Numbered from the stretch's first letter, positions 1-12,147 are shown. The stretch is 64,000 nucleotides of DNA from Mesostigma viride (GCA_009746045.1 RPFO01001781.1:1-64000); one strand, 5' to 3'. Numbers and translations are program-made. Notes: generated by a model not told the origin, from the letters alone.

Positions 1-1191
1 TGTCATCAAGGCAGTCAACACTCAGTATGCACAGGGGAGATCCCTGATCTGGACAAGTTAGTGCACAGCCAGTTCCTCCATCCCTCAGCCTTTGGGCTGG
101 GCAAGTGGGACATAGCCATGCACTCACCCCACCAAATCTCCCATGTCATACAAGAATGCAAAACACAAAAAGGGTTTACCAAGTGGCTGATGGCCATTGT
201 CCACCAAGCCAGGCAGGAATGGGTCCTGCCCAACCCCAAAAACCCTCAATACAAACCGCCTGTCACCCCCTCATGGGACGTGCCAGAGGGAGCCAAAAAG
301 CTCAGATTAAAATTTGTTCTCAAACAAAAACCACAAAAAGTGGGCTCCCCAATCTTCCATGCCAGACCATGTGTCACAGAATTAAAGGGGACATCCACAC
401 TGCCAAAAGGGGAAACATATACACCTGGGCTGCAACAAACCTCACTCAGGATCATGCTCTCCCTATTCCTCCACAACCTCAATGCAGGCCAAGACTATGT
501 CTGCAAAGCCACTGACATTAAAAGGGCCTTCCTCAGGGGGGACCCAGAAAAGGCTGAATCTGTGTGGAAAGGGAAGGTGTACGTGGTAGACACCCCAGCT
601 GTGTGGAAACCTTACATTGATGAGCCCCACCTTATCATCAACATTGGGGTGGAAGGGCTTGTCAGTGCCCCCAAAATTTTCAGAGACTCAGCAGAGGAAG
701 TATTCAAAAAGCTCAAGGCCACGTATGATGACCTGGACCCATGCTTTTTTGTTGTACCCACCCCCTCTGGACTGCTGTTCTTTGTGTGGCATGGAGATGA
801 CCAACTCATTTGTGGGCCTAGAGCTGAGGTGGAAAAATTTATTCAGCAGGTCCAGGAATCATATGAGATTGGCAAACAGGTGGAATTGAGCACAACCCCC
901 ATCCAGTTCTGTGGCATCATGTTGCAGCTGCACAGGCAGCCAGATCAATGGGTCTGCTCTCTCTCTCCTCCTGCAGAATATATTCAAGATTGTCTAGATC
1001 TGCTGCATCACACCTGCCTCCCCTTACACATGTGTGCCACTGTTCAGGGCAAACTGGGGTGGTGGTCAGCCATCTGTGGGGCTCCCTTAGCTGTCATCAG
1101 CAGGGTCACCCATGATGTTCTAGTCAAAATCAAATGCAGTCACATCAGGAAGTTGATCCATGACTGCCCCCCCTCATCCTCCATGGCCTGA
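1..1191 (+). pseudogene. Ty1/copia reverse transcriptase, partial (left edge cut)
   Basis: The frame is open from base 1, so the 5' part of pol lies outside the window. Counting from base 1, it holds a copia-type reverse transcriptase: an RPCVTELKGT-like block, then DIKRAFLRGD with the first catalytic Asp at about residue 172, and HGDD at about residue 264 where most copia enzymes have YVDD. The protein would copy element RNA into cDNA in a virus-like particle. The block order and wording match the intact pol frame at 43150-45993, although the two are clearly different families. The frame stops at 1189-1191 while the homologous protein continues in another frame, so I read a single frameshift, probably in the C-run near 1167, and call it a pseudogene. 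Confidence 0.85.
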
Positions 1192-1721
1192 ATCTGATGG
1201 AAGACATCCACATACACAGTGTCATGGACAGCTCCATGGAGAGCAGAACAATCAATCAGATGGGGGCACGGGAATCAGGGCTGTTTTTTCTCACCAACAG
1301 GTCAGATTACATGTCCCTCACTTCCTGGTACAGCAGGCTACACCGCAGAAAACCTGGCAGCAGCAACTCAGCTGAATGTCGTGCTGTGGTGTCTGCTGCA
1401 TTGCATGCTCGTTCCCTGCAGCACATGCTCACCTGGCTACAAACCCAGGCAGGCAGCACATGCAATGTCATCTCACATCTCTATACTGACAGCCAATCTG
1501 TGATCAGTTTTCTAACCAAGAAATCTGTCTCTGCTGCTGTCCACACTGACCTGGATTGGGTGATCCTCAAACAGGAGGCCACTTATTTTTCCAGCTGGAC
1601 TCATGTGGAGGATGAGGACAACCCAGCAGACGCTCTCACGAAGCTGCGGGATGCTGCTAGCCAACAGTACCAGCTCCTCTTTCAGAACATGAACCCCTAT
1701 GATATCAGAGTCAGTGTTTGA
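1192..1721 (+). pseudogene. Ty1/copia RNase H domain, frameshifted from RT
   Basis: This is the RNase H part of the same pol, in a different frame from the RT. Visible landmarks in order are MDSSMESRTI (first Asp), SWYSRLHRR, AECRAVVSA (Glu), LYTDSQSVISF (Asp) and DEDNPADALTK (last Asp), which is the standard copia RNase H set. The domain degrades RNA in the RNA/DNA hybrid during reverse transcription. It aligns with the C-terminus of the 947-residue frame ending at 45993. The catalytic residues look preserved, so the frameshift at its start is the only visible lesion. The stop at 1719-1721 is followed by an untranslated stretch and a probable LTR. Confidence 0.82.
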
Positions 1722-2045
1722 ATAAATGACTGGCCATAGCACAGTACACAACCACCACACCCCCTTACCACAGCGATAGCTGCTGGGCGCCATAAAATTC
1801 AACACATTCGTTGTGGGGTGTGAGTGCTGGCTAGGTCAGATTTGTATCCATTTGCAGCTTGAGGACACAAGCTTTGTATCCATTTACTTAATGTGTGCTT
1901 CAGTAACTGGCCAAACCAGCCAGCTGTGTACACCTTATTTAATGTGCAATATAACACCTGGCCAGAACAGCCAGCTGTAACCAACCTGGCTCAACCAGCC
2001 ATGTCTCTTTTGTACCCCTAATCAACTTAAAAACAATAACAATAA
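1722..2045 (+). other. 3' untranslated part of first copia element
   Basis: No coding sequence is visible between the RNase H stop and the probable LTR. From 1905 to 2003 a short motif of the type CTGGCC-AACCAGCCAGCTGT recurs three times in imperfect form. Confidence 0.5.
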
Positions 2046-2442
2046 TGTTGGGGGTGCAGACCTGCATTAAGAAATAAATAATAAAACAATACTGGAGTTA
2101 GTCTCCATGCTTTGCTGTAGACTAAGTCTCAAAGGCATTGTGAATACAACGTATGAATAAGCCTTGTAAACCTACGTTGGTATGTGAATATAAATACCAC
2201 GTGGGCTATACAGATAGGAATGCTAGTCGAGTCGCATACGTTTCCCTAGATAGGTACTTTGGGTACTGAGGTACGTGACAGATGTCAGTACCCAGTATAC
2301 GTAGTGTCCTGTCATTGGACGGTACTAGAGTATCCTAGATAGGGACCGTACTGCAGCGTGCATTGATTTGTGATCGCACGATGCAGTGACTAGACTGCTA
2401 CCTGTCATCGTGTGGCCTCGGGCCAACGGTCTGCACCCAACG
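2046..2442 (+). repeat. Probable 3' LTR of first copia element
   Basis: The block begins TGTTGGGGGTGCAGACC and ends with the near-complement GGTCTGCACCCAACG, giving the short inverted termini expected of an LTR about 397 bp long. It lies 3' of the RNase H stop as an LTR should. An AT-rich TATA-like stretch (GAATATAAATACC) is near 2187. The last base breaks the perfect CA ending. The 5' LTR is outside the window, so neither the boundary nor a target-site duplication can be confirmed. Confidence 0.55.
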
Positions 2443-2568
2443 GTCACTGGCGGCGCAGCCGGTGAGAGGAACGTTGATAAAGGGTAAACCTATTTTCTAA
2501 TGAACCAAGCAATTCATTGCTCCAAGCCTTCAGTGTTCTCAAGCAATATATCCCACCGCATTCTAACT

Positions 2569-3060
2569 GAATTAGGTGCTGAACCTACGACGGTATTGGA
2601 TTAATACGTCGTACGCAGGAAATAGGAACCTTAACCTGTGGTCTGTTGGTACCGCAGGCCTACTAGTCCTGGACTTCTAGGTGCAGATGCAATAATCACT
2701 GTGGTGACTGTACTCTGTGGTCACTGTGCCTGTATGGCAGACCTACTGTATAGGATCTGGGCGCTGTACAGGTTGTGAATACTGTACTGGGAGTGTTAAT
2801 ACTGAGCAGGCCTCTTAGGCTGCTCAGGACTAGCAAAGCACAGTGCACAAGTATATAAAGAATAGGCCAGTGCCAATTGGGCATCTCTTGCGAGCCCGCC
2901 TCACGTGTGTTGCCTTGACTTGGCAAACGCTTGTACAAGCCTCAAGTGTGTGAGCGCTGTAACATTATCCAATTTTAACAAAGCTCCGTTTCCAACCAAA
3001 TTCACACATTGCTGCATTGCAACCATATCCTTCACATTGCGTTTCATAAGAACGTTAACT
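2569..3060 (+). repeat. Truncated Copia-N LTR
   Basis: It matches positions 211-702 of the 702-bp Copia-N LTR and ends with the same GTTAACT terminus, followed directly by ATTACGG of element B. It includes the LTR TATA-like box at 2851-2860. No Copia-N internal sequence lies beside it; the truncation coincides with the left edge of the segmental duplication. Confidence 0.88.
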
Positions 3061-3659
3061 ATTACGGCCGTAAATAGAGGCCTTACGTTCTTGGTAGCCT
3101 CAGCTACTCCGAAACAATCCGTGGTTACGGCTGTTGTCGTTCCTACGTTTACGTGCGGTTAGGACCCTTTTGACTGGTTGTTACCTGGTCCAGTGACATA
3201 TCAATTGTTCAGTATTGTGGGCCGGTGCAGTCGTGCCGCGCTGCGTACTTTAGGGCCTGGACCGTTGGCACTCTGTGTGGTCTGGACCAGCGCCGCCCCA
3301 CGTGGCATTAGAGTGCGTAGATCTAACCTACCTGTGATCGTACGGGCGAGGGCCATGTTTGGCCCGAGCACGCACGAGTCTGTCGGCCAATTTAGGTGTT
3401 GCAATTTCCTTGTGTTGACAGTTCGACCTTTGATATGGCTTGTTATAGCTAGTCGAACCATGGATGTACGTTATTGCCAGTAATGTCTAAGTAAATGTGT
3501 CCATTGCTTAGTATGGAAACAATTATCGGAAAGCATTAGAGTCGGGAGTTCAACGATCTTTCAAAATGCAGAACAGGGTTCCTTCTTCTACCAGGTTAGT
3601 TAGTCTAGGACAGGTTAGATCCTGGGGTCGAGGTAGAGTAGAAGAACCGGGTCGTAACA
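3061..3659 (+). repeat. Element B 5' LTR (3' part), copy A
   Basis: It equals the distal 599 bp of the 625-bp LTR found complete at 11095-11719. The first 26 bp are replaced by the Copia-N LTR fragment ending at 3060. The LTR ends CGTAACA and the primer-binding-site candidate starts two bases later. Confidence 0.88.
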
Positions 3660-4782
3660 ATGGTAATCGAGGAGCTAGTTTAGGGAACCCCGACAAAGCT
3701 CTCCATAACAATCTATACACGGCGTTGGCACCCCGCGACCTAGACGGTGCTGCCTGCAATGATGAAGGTAATTTAACAGGTATTGGTTGAGTCGCCTGTT
3801 AGACGCCTAGATACCGTGCTGCCTGCAGTCCAGGACACCTTCTAGACGAAGTTAGACTTGATCGCCGCGGGCTGTGTGCATAGATAGATACATTACCTAC
3901 TCAGTCCATAGAACCTACGCATTTAGCATAATTAGGGTTGCTGTTTCAGTTCCGGCACCAGTAGGGTTGCTGGTCCGGTGTTGGCCTACCTATTATCGGT
4001 TTGCTGGGTGCTGTCTTGGCACATGTAGTGGGACGATTAGCGTCCTTGTTTTCTACACCTTTTGTACCTGGCTGCGATTCTTTATCCTATGAATGTATGA
4101 ATGCTAAACTGGAATGTATCTTCATTAAATTCTACTGTCTATCATACACGACCCCAAGTTGAGACCCCTCGCGGGGTTCGTCAGTCATCGTCTACCCCTA
4201 CCGTATGAAGCTCAATTATCCTTTACATTAATGTTGTCAACCGTGCTTGATAGCTCTACCTTCTTAGGGGGGGAGGAAAGGACCATTCGGGCGCCATCTT
4301 TCAACGACTCCCATATCAGTGTTGGGTGTCCTGCGTCATATACCATGGTTTTTATTTTCTGCCGCATTTGTTTGTTGTTTCTTCCTTTGGTTTATCGCGT
4401 CTGTCATGGTCTTTTTCTGGGGAAACCTCTTGCAGTTCCTAGATTTGCCTCCCTAGCTAGGTAGTATAAACCTGGTATTAATATGATTATCATCATGATT
4501 ATTATTATTATTACTAGAGACGGATCCCCTACCTACCTGTAGTTGTGGTTGGGTTGTGATACGTCCTCCTGCCCATCCCCCGACTACCATCGCCCTGCCT
4601 AGTAAGGTAGTGTCTACCCTTCTTGCAATGCCTCCCCACTCTACCACCCGTGGCATGGTTCCCCAATATCCTACGTCTACTACTCATATCCCAGATAGCG
4701 TCCTTGTATTGACTTTGGTTCTTTTACCCTTAATTCCTATTACCTTGTTCAAGGAAAGGTAAAATAGCACCTTCTATTACAA

Positions 4783-5895
4783 ATGGCCTCTCAATCTTCC
4801 CCTGGTCGCGGTTTACCCGCTATCAATCATCGTGCTTGTGCTAGTGGTAGTGACCCTACTAGTACACATCTTCCTTCTACCCATGTTTATGCTACCCCTG
4901 TTGGTAATAAGCCGTAAGCGTGAGTCCATGGATACCTTACCCTACAGGCAGTGATGCCTAGGCTTCCTACCCAGTCTCCCTTTACCCCTGCGTACCACAT
5001 AGGTAATCGTACGCCTATGGATGCACCCCTGCGCCTATGGTGCACCACTACCTATAAAGTACGTCAGCATGCTAGGTTAGCTAGTGCTGCACACGGGCAG
5101 CTCCCTCCTACGTCTACTAACCCTGCCCCAGCTTCTGTTGCTGCTCCTACCCTGTTGGGTGTGGCACCTACAAGTAAATGGTCGTACGCATGCTCCTATA
5201 TAGGTCCTTCTGGTAGACCTACTGCCGTCCCCATGCGTCCTCCTGCCCTTTTGCGCAGCCTACCATTGCCTATGAAACCTGATCGGTCTTCCCCTACCCC
5301 TGCCTTCAATGTACAAGGTAACCCTACTGATACCCCTAAGGTTAGGGCTGCCCAGCAACGGGCCAGTGAGCCAATACGTCCTCCCCCTGTCACTATACTT
5401 CTTCCCTTCCTGCAGCCCCTACCTCTGGTGCTGTACCCCCAAGACGTTCTTTCCTAGCTCCTTTTGGCCCTTCTGGTCACCCTTTTGCCCTACCCTTGCG
5501 CCCACCTTAACTTGGGATTATCCTATCGCTGCCTATGAAAATTTTCAGGTTTTTCAGATGCCCTCTCGCGTAGCAAATTTTGAAGTTAATCAGGATTGTA
5601 GCACTATGCTATTGGATGATAGAACTATGTTCATTTGGCATATTCTTCGCTTAGGGAAGGTTATCAACGTGTCTACCATTCATTATGGTTATCAGCCTGA
5701 GGGCTTGGTTCAGGCTAAGCCCCTACCTACAACCTACCCTATCTATGCCCCAACCTTGGTTCTTCCACGCTTTGTGTCAGTAGAAGAAAGTGGTCCTATG
5801 GCTATGTAGCTACGATCCCTCGCACCTTCCCGAGCTTAACCATCCCTACCTGTATTCGTTATATACCCAAGCCAAATTATAAGGCTACCCCTTAA
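4783..5895 (+). pseudogene. First proline-rich gag-like frame of element B (broken)
   Basis: An ATG at 4783 starts MASQSSPGRG, but a stop appears after about 43 codons. The reading can be followed with frameshifts through a Pro/Thr/Ala-rich stretch, a GPSG-RP motif and a more conserved tail containing PSRVANFEVNQD and ILRLGKVIN, up to about 5895. The tail is a clear paralogue of the second frame at 6418-7301 (compare PSRVAELEKNSD and YGHAPEAV). Position after the 5' LTR and composition suggest a gag-like structural protein. No zinc knuckle is visible, so the function is inferred from context only. Confidence 0.5.
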
Positions 5896-6417
5896 GTATT
5901 CGCCTTCTTTGTGTGTATTAAGTTTGTGCGTATTCGCCTTCTTTGTGTGGCTATTTTTACTCACTAACCTTCATAACTTTATCCTTTCTCCTACCTCAGA
6001 AGCAGTTGGATCTTGGTGTTGTAGATCTTGCTGCCCTTGATTTTCCCCCACCATCCTGTTTGACAACTCTTATGTCACGTGATTCTCCTCATGTGGTTTT
6101 TCCTCCCCACTCTTATACAAGGATTTCCCTTGTTAATGTGAGAGGGGAGGGGGCACAATAGATAGTTACCTGAATGCAAACCCCTATAACATTAGAGTTT
6201 GGTTCCTTGTCCATTACGGTTACAAAGAAAGAGTAAATTATTATTTCCTACTCAGTGGAGTAGTTGCATGTAACTTTTCTGCTTTATGATTTCTTACCCA
6301 TTTTGGTGGTTGAGTGTTTTCTTTTGTGACTACCTTTGTTGTTTTCTTTTACTTACTTTTTAAGGCATCTTCCTACTTTCATGTACCTTGTTCATAACTT
6401 TACCTTATTTTTCCATA

Positions 6418-7301
6418 ATGGCTTCTAATCATTCTCTGGGTGGTGGTATGTCACCTATTTCCCTACGTATGTCAGGTAATATGGTGGAGATGTCCACTAA
6501 CACGGATTTACCTTCTACTAATAATGTTAATACTAGACGGGACTCATTGGATAATGTGCACCATCTTCCCCCTCAAGGTGATTCCCTACGTACTAGAATA
6601 TTACCTCCTGCTACCCCTTCCTTCTACTTGCGTCGTACCCCTTCTGGAGCCCCTCTAACTTATGAGGAGCGGGTACGAGTTACTAGGGCTCAAAGAGAAG
6701 CATCCCTCCCCCTACATATACCCCAGCCCCAGTGGCTACAGCAGCCCCTACTGATAATGCAGCTCCTACTACTGCAGTTCGTGTTGTCCCTACTGCTCCT
6801 TCTGTTATTACTACCTCATATGTGCCTCCTTATGGTTTGGGTCGCAGTCAGGCTCCTATGGGCCCTAGTGGTCGTCCCAGCGTTGTGCCCAACGGTCCCC
6901 CTGTCGCCTGGTCCTACCCTGATACCGCTTATGAGGCTGCACAAGCTCCTTCGCGTGTGGCTGAATTAGAAAAAAATAGTGATTTTAGTACCATGCCCTT
7001 ACATGATAAGAATTATGACCACTACGCCTACTCGTCTGTTAGGGAAGAATATACTATTCCATACATGTATGGTCATGCTCCTGAGGCTGTGGCCCCTTCC
7101 AACCCTCTGGTTAAAACCTATCCCAGCCCCAGGTTCTTACCTCCCTTTGTATCGGATGAGGATGGTGGGCCTATTGGTACATATGACCGTGCCCACCCCC
7201 CTAAGCCCCCCTCTCTACCTTTGTTTGCTAATATCCCTAAGTTGGATGTCTACTCCCCAACAATTCTTTACCTTTGTCATGCTACTAACTCAGAATTCTG
7301 A
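6418..7301 (+). pseudogene. Second proline-rich gag-like frame of element B (frameshifted)
   Basis: The ATG at 6418 gives MASNHSLGGG, the same MAS opening as the frame at 4783. It then runs through Pro/Thr-rich sequence to a conserved tail with GPSGRPS, PSRVAELEKNSD, SVREEYTIPYMYG and PLFANIPKLDVYS, the last being gag-core-like. The other copy (50802-51686) is intact over 294 codons. Here one base is missing in the C-run near 6712 (CTCCCC against CTGCCCC), which splits the frame into two overlapping parts. It is probably the structural protein of element B, duplicated in tandem with the upstream frame. Confidence 0.6.
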
Positions 7302-7662
7302 GTCCTGGCAAAACCATAATAGGTGGCGCCTACCTGATTCAGTGCTAGTTCCACACTACCTTACTACCTGTATCACGTCTGAACTAGCTACTATTATGAG
7401 GAAGAATCCTCCTACGTTGAAGAACTAGATATATGTGATACTGGTTCGTCTTCTATTGCTGACACCCCGATCACTCTTGATGTCGGTGCACTTACCATTA
7501 CACTGTCTACGAACACATAATTTGAAAACTTTTGCTTGCAAGTATTTATTACTACTGTGGATGCTGACAATACCTTACCACTATGTGTTAGACTCCTGAT
7601 GTTTTTAAACGGTGGTCTAAGTTACTGTTCCTTCTACCGTTGTGGACCCTTTCCTACATTGT

Positions 7663-7990
7663 GATGACCTTCTTGATGTATTGTTGGTTCTTATGGATAC
7701 TGGGGTAACTAGCTTCCTTGTGAGCAAGGCTAGTTTAGAGATTAGGTTTAACCCCTACCCCACATCGTGCTCCTATCAACGTGCATTATTCTGATGGACG
7801 TACTAGCCATTACTCTGGTACGGTCATTTCACCCCGGATGATACAAGGTCGCCCTATCAGTCTTGTGGCTACCATAGGCCCCATCACTAATTATTAGGAT
7901 TAGAGGGGCACCCAGCTATTACGTTTATTACTAATTTCTGTACCATGGTTGTCTGGTTCCCTGATGGTACTTATTATGGGATACCCGATC
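7663..7990 (+). pseudogene. Retropepsin relic of element B
   Basis: The frame from 7663 reads DDLLDVLLVLMDTGVTSF, a retroviral/gypsy-type aspartic protease active site (DTG at 7696-7704). After a frameshift, LLGLEGHPAITF near 7900 matches the C-terminal ILG-hydrophobic signature of the same fold, followed by VVWFPDGTYYG. The enzyme would cut the polyprotein. Frame changes and stops between the two signatures make it non-functional here. The motif spacing favours a Ty3/gypsy-type protease over a copia DSGA type. Confidence 0.6.
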
Positions 7991-8775
7991 GCCCCTACAA
8001 AGTTGAAAAGTCCTTGGTTGATACTACTTTTGTGCCTATATATCTGAACCTACCGTATGTCCCCTATTGGATGTATTAGTGTCTCGTGATGAATTTACAA
8101 TGGATACCAGGCTCGTGATGAATTTAAGGATCATGGTTATTTATGGTGTGTGTTTCTCCAATTGGTGGTGGAAATGGCGGACTCACCTACCAAATTCTGT
8201 ACGTGTACAGATCCTATTGCGATAGCAGGTGTTACCTGGGATGAAATTGAACTTACTATAGGTATATGGTTGTTGCTGATGAGTCTTAAGTTTTTATGAA
8301 CAGACTCCCGCCTACCCACCTCCTCGTTTTGTGCTACAATGCATGTGTAGTAGTTTAAGGATAGTGCACACCCTACCCATGTCCCAGACGCTGAATTGTA
8401 TGCCTACTACCTTTTGCACATTGCTGTTTGCATGTCTGTTCTTCTCTCCCATGTGGGGCTGTCCCTTAACCCTAGTGTGAGGGCACACCTATTGGCTTTG
8501 TGGGGGGGAAGGAACTGAAAAATTTACTCCATGTTCCACTTTATATAGTCATGTGTCTACCAGAGCCGGTAAACTCTACTGTGCTGTAGAGCCTTCAGGT
8601 CCTCTATTGTTTGGCAAAGTTGCAGTACTAAGATACGACTGCTGCTACCCCTACCTTTGACATGGAACGCTAATTAGTCGGTTTAACGCTACTGAGCCTG
8701 AGGCACTTGCTGCTACTGCGTCCCACCCGCAAGAGTTTGGTCGATACCCTTGTAGATTCCCAAGTGGCTTTCTCT

Positions 8776-8945
8776 ATGTGTTAGGAAAGGAAGATCCCCT
8801 GCAGTGGCGCCTCTATGTGCCTCCTATCTGCCCTGCTGGTCTACTGGTTACATGACTTGTATGCCCATCATTGTAACAAGCGTGTCCTTGACTTGGTCAC
8901 TCGCCCTATGACTGGCCTTCTTGGTCCAGTGATGCATAAGAGTAG
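8776..8945 (+). pseudogene. Integrase zinc-binding relic of element B
   Basis: Broken frames read LGKEDPLQWRLYVPP, then HDLYAHH and YDWPSW in shifted frames. This resembles the start of gypsy-type integrases, where a WR-LYVP block is followed by an HD-AHH zinc-binding segment and a Y-W-P motif. Only this N-terminal part can be recognised; the catalytic core is not visible downstream. The distance from the protease relic (about 0.8 kb) is too short for a complete RT and RNase H. Confidence 0.4.
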
Positions 8946-9105
8946 GTGCGAACTTGTGAATCTTGTCAGGAGATAATACCTACGCGAGACAGATAGCAAG
9001 TTTCCGCACCCTTCCCTTTTGGGCTCGCATCTCTACTCTGCATTGGCGATCGGTCTTGGGTAGCCTACTTTGGGCTGCCGGTTGCACCGCTAACAACGCC
9101 GCCTG

Positions 9106-10065
9106 GTGTGCCCACCTACTGCGCCGCCAGTTGTGATGCCTTCCGCTGCTCGCGCGTTGCCTTCCGTTGCTGGTGCGACGCCATCCGTTGTTGGAGAGAC
9201 GTCGTCTTCCGTGGCTGTCGCTACTCATTTCGACAACGATGCGCTGTTGGGCGACTCGAGCCCGCTGTCCACAGTCGCGGTCGCGTCATCTAAGTCACTA
9301 CTGTTGCGCCATTGTGCGACCCTGTTGCGCCACTGTGCGCGCCCGTCGCGCCCTTGTGGGACCTGGGCGACCCAGTTGCCGCGGCTGTCGCCCCTCCATG
9401 CGACCCTGTCGCCTTGTCGTCCGCTGTTGTTGCGCTGACGAGCGACCCTTACATGCCTGTGCGCGCCCCTGTCGCGTCCCCAGTCGACTCTGGTGCGACG
9501 CCGTGCGAGTCTGTTGCACCGCTTCCCGATCATGTTGCTACGTCACGCGCGTTTGTCGCACCGTCTCCCGACTCTGTGGCGCCGTCGTCCGGCATCTGAC
9601 AATTCGTGGTGCCGCCTACCTCTGCATGCCACGCCTACTTGCGCCTCTGTGGCGTCGGTTTGCGCCCCTAGCGCTCCTACGAGCGCTCATGTCGCGCACC
9701 CTTGCGACGTTGTCGCGACGTCAGGAGTCATCGGCGCGTCACCCCGCAATCCTGTTGTGGCCATGCGAGAGTATGTCGCGGTGCCCGAGGTACCTGTCGC
9801 CCCTGCGTGCGACCCTATTCCTACCTCCGTGGCGCCTCCGGTTGAACCTGTGGCGACCGCGCTGTCTACGGGTTCTGCGTCGTCTTCTTCCGGCAGTGTT
9901 GTGCCGCCGCCTATGGCTGCCGTGCCCCTGGCTGGCCCCACCGACGCTGCTGCTGCGCAGAGTGCGCTGCCCGCGGATGGTGCTGGTCACTCCTACCGTC
10001 ATCTCACCGCGCTGGAGTTGGCGGAGCAGGTGCGCTTGGTGATCGAGTGGCTGGCTGGATGCTGA
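9106..10065 (+). pseudogene. Pro/Val/Ala-rich repetitive region of element B
   Basis: The frame at 9312-9599, continued after a stop in another frame at 9493-10065, encodes a low-complexity protein built of DPVAP-, VAPP- and CDPVA-like repeats, then an SSSSG stretch and a short ordered end with LTALELAEQVRL. Codons are strongly GC-biased compared with the 5' half of the element. I recognise no domain. It may be an extra 3' gene, a divergent gag, or captured sequence. Confidence 0.35.
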
Positions 10066-10151
10066 TGATCCGCTCCGCGGCCTTCACCTAGCGCCTTGAC
10101 ATTCTATCTGATCCAGCGCTGCCGCTGGATTCTGACAGGCCGTCGTACCAT

Positions 10152-10699
10152 GTGGTGTTGTTGTATATGCTGCTGTACAAGGCCTACCGCGGTTTGGGAC
10201 GCTTGATGGCCTGCGCCGCTGCCCGGTCAGGGGTCGGATGCCTACAGTGCCCCCCCCCGCCCCGTGCCAGCGCTAGTGGTCCCCTGTCCACCAACGCGCG
10301 ACAGGATCTCCGCATCTTAGAGGATCGTGAGATTCGGCACATCCGGATGTGGCATGCCAACGTGGATCTGCTGTCTGTTGCATCTGTTCTTCTCCACGTT
10401 GGTGCGCCCTCGGCTGACCTGTGCGAGCCGTCTCTATCTGCGTGTACTCTGCCTCCTGGCATTGGAACCCTTTTTCCTGATTGTTCGAGTGTAGCCATTT
10501 TGATTAGGCTTGTATGCTCATTGTGATCACCCAACATCAGTGTTACTGGGCTTTCCTGGTTTTGTTTCCTACCGTTGTGTGGGAGGATGCCTACCTTACC
10601 ATTGGCCGCCATGACAACGACGAGGATGTCGTTCATTACCGCGCGTACTTGGATGTGCTGATCGCGACGCGCAGGACCTACCAGGCTGATGGCCAATAG
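10152..10699 (+). pseudogene. Unrecognised 3' frames of element B
   Basis: Two adjoining short frames (10152-10526 and 10514-10699) encode a Leu/Arg-rich peptide with LSTNARQDLRILEDREIRHI and a second peptide with ITQHQCYWAFLV and ending TYQADGQ. They probably continue the broken protein ending at 10065. Copy A carries a 4-base insertion near 10372 relative to the second copy, which alters the first frame. I recognise no domain. Confidence 0.3.
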
Positions 10700-11094
10700 A
10701 TAGAGGGCTCTAGGCCCGACCTGAGGGTGTTGTCCCTCCGGTATATAGAGTCGCCCTCTATGCTTGGCCAGTTGGTTGGTTATCCTTGGTTGTTGGTGTG
10801 AGTATTGTTTCCTACGCGTGTCCTGCCTAGTGCCGTCCCTCCCGGCAAGCCTCCGTGCAAGGCAGTTAGGGGAGCCTCACACCCGGCGTGGTGCTGGTGA
10901 TCCCTACACCATTTGGGGTGGACCCGAGGTTAACATATTTGCGCTGGGAGCCCTGGGTGGCTATAGTTGATTGTGTTGGGTTATAGTTGGGTGCGATAGG
11001 TTTTTTATTCCTACCGACCTACCTCTGTTTATGATCCAGTGTTTATGCTCTCCTGACGTAGGGAGAGGACTCCCTACCTTTTATGGGGGGGAGG

Positions 11095-11719
11095 TGTTAC
11101 GGCGCGTAACAAACTGTGTTATTACGGCCGTAAATAGAGGCCTCACGTTCTTGGTAGCCTCAGCTACTCCGAAACAATCCGTGGTTACGGCTGTTGTCGT
11201 TCCTACGTTTACGTGCGGTTAGGACCCTTTTGACTGGTTGTTACCTGGTCCAGTGACATATCAATTGTTCAGTATTGTGGGCCGGTGCAGTCGCGCCGCG
11301 CTGCGTACTTTAGGGCCTGGACCGTTGGCACTCTGTGTGGTCTGGACCAGCGCCGCCCCACGTGGCATTAGAGTGCGTAGATCTAACCTACCTGTGATCG
11401 TACGGGCGAGGGCCATGTTTGGCCCGAGCACGCACGAGTCTGTCGGCCAATTTAGGTGTTGCAGTTTCCTTGTGTTCACAGTTCGACCTTTGATATGGCT
11501 TGTTATAGCTAGTCGAACCATGGATGTACGTTATTGCCAGTAATGTCTAAGTAAATGTGTCAATTGCTTAGTATGGAAACAATTATCGGAAAGCATTAGA
11601 GTCGGGAGTTCAACGATCTTTCAAAATGCAGAACAGGGTTCCTTCTTCTACCGGGTTAGTTAGTCTAGGACAGGTTAGATCCTGGGGTCGAGGTAGAGTA
11701 GAAGAACCGGGTCGTAACA
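11095..11719 (+). repeat. Element B 3' LTR, copy A (contains the empty Copia-N site)
   Basis: This is a complete 625-bp LTR beginning TGTTACGGCG and ending GGTCGTAACA, preceded by the polypurine tract at 11085-11094 and followed by TATAG (11720-11724). Near its start the uninterrupted sequence GTTATTACGGCC is the pre-insertion site for Copia-N, which occupies the same position in the 5' LTR of the other element B. Confidence 0.9.
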
Positions 11720-11975
11720 TATAGATTCCGATCTAGAAAGTGTCCAGGCCCGGACAAAGAAGCAGGCTGCCGGCAGAATATTCTTGTTGACCAGTTCCAG
11801 GCTGACAAGTCCAGTGCGCGCCGTCATGGCGCCTTTTGTAACTGCCGCGGTTTCTTGGCCACCCCTCCACAACTGTCCAGCGCGCCCGTAGTCTGCCGCG
11901 GCTTCTTGGGGCAGTTTCTTGGGGCCACCTCCCGCCCCGCCACCCCCGCCCTTCCACCAACGATTTTCGCCGCTG

Positions 11976-12083
11976 ATTTAAATTAATCCGACGGTGAAAC
12001 CGGCTTCGACCAAAATATTTAAATTAATCCGACGGTGAAACCGGCTTTGACCAAAATATCTAAATTAATCCAACGGCGACCGG
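11976..12083 (+). repeat. 41-bp tandem repeat, 2.6 copies
   Basis: Units starting at 11976, 12017 and 12058 share TAAATTAATCCGACGGTGAA and a GACCAAAATAT end. They lie in the 0.7-kb stretch between element B and Copia-D (11725-12448), where I see no gene. The same array is in the second copy near 56361-56468. Confidence 0.8.
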
Positions 12084-12147
12084 TAAGCAGCCAAAAGTAT
12101 TTAAATAATATTTTATTTATATTTGTCCGACCTGTGAAATTTTTGCC

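Larger units (their letters stand above)
3061..11719 (+). mobile_element. Element B, copy A: degenerate gypsy-like LTR retrotransposon
   Basis: The element is bounded by a 625-bp LTR family (TGTTACGG...CGTAACA), with the 5' LTR truncated here by the duplication breakpoint. Its internal region holds, in order, two related proline-rich gag-like frames, a retroviral-type protease relic, an integrase zinc-finger-like relic and a proline/valine/alanine-rich region. A candidate primer-binding site (TGGTAATCGAGG) starts at 3661 and a polypurine tract (GGGGGGGAGG) ends at 11094. The TSD TATAG follows the 3' LTR at 11720-11724. No reverse transcriptase was found, and the coding frames are broken in many places, so this is a dead or non-autonomous element. 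Confidence 0.82.
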
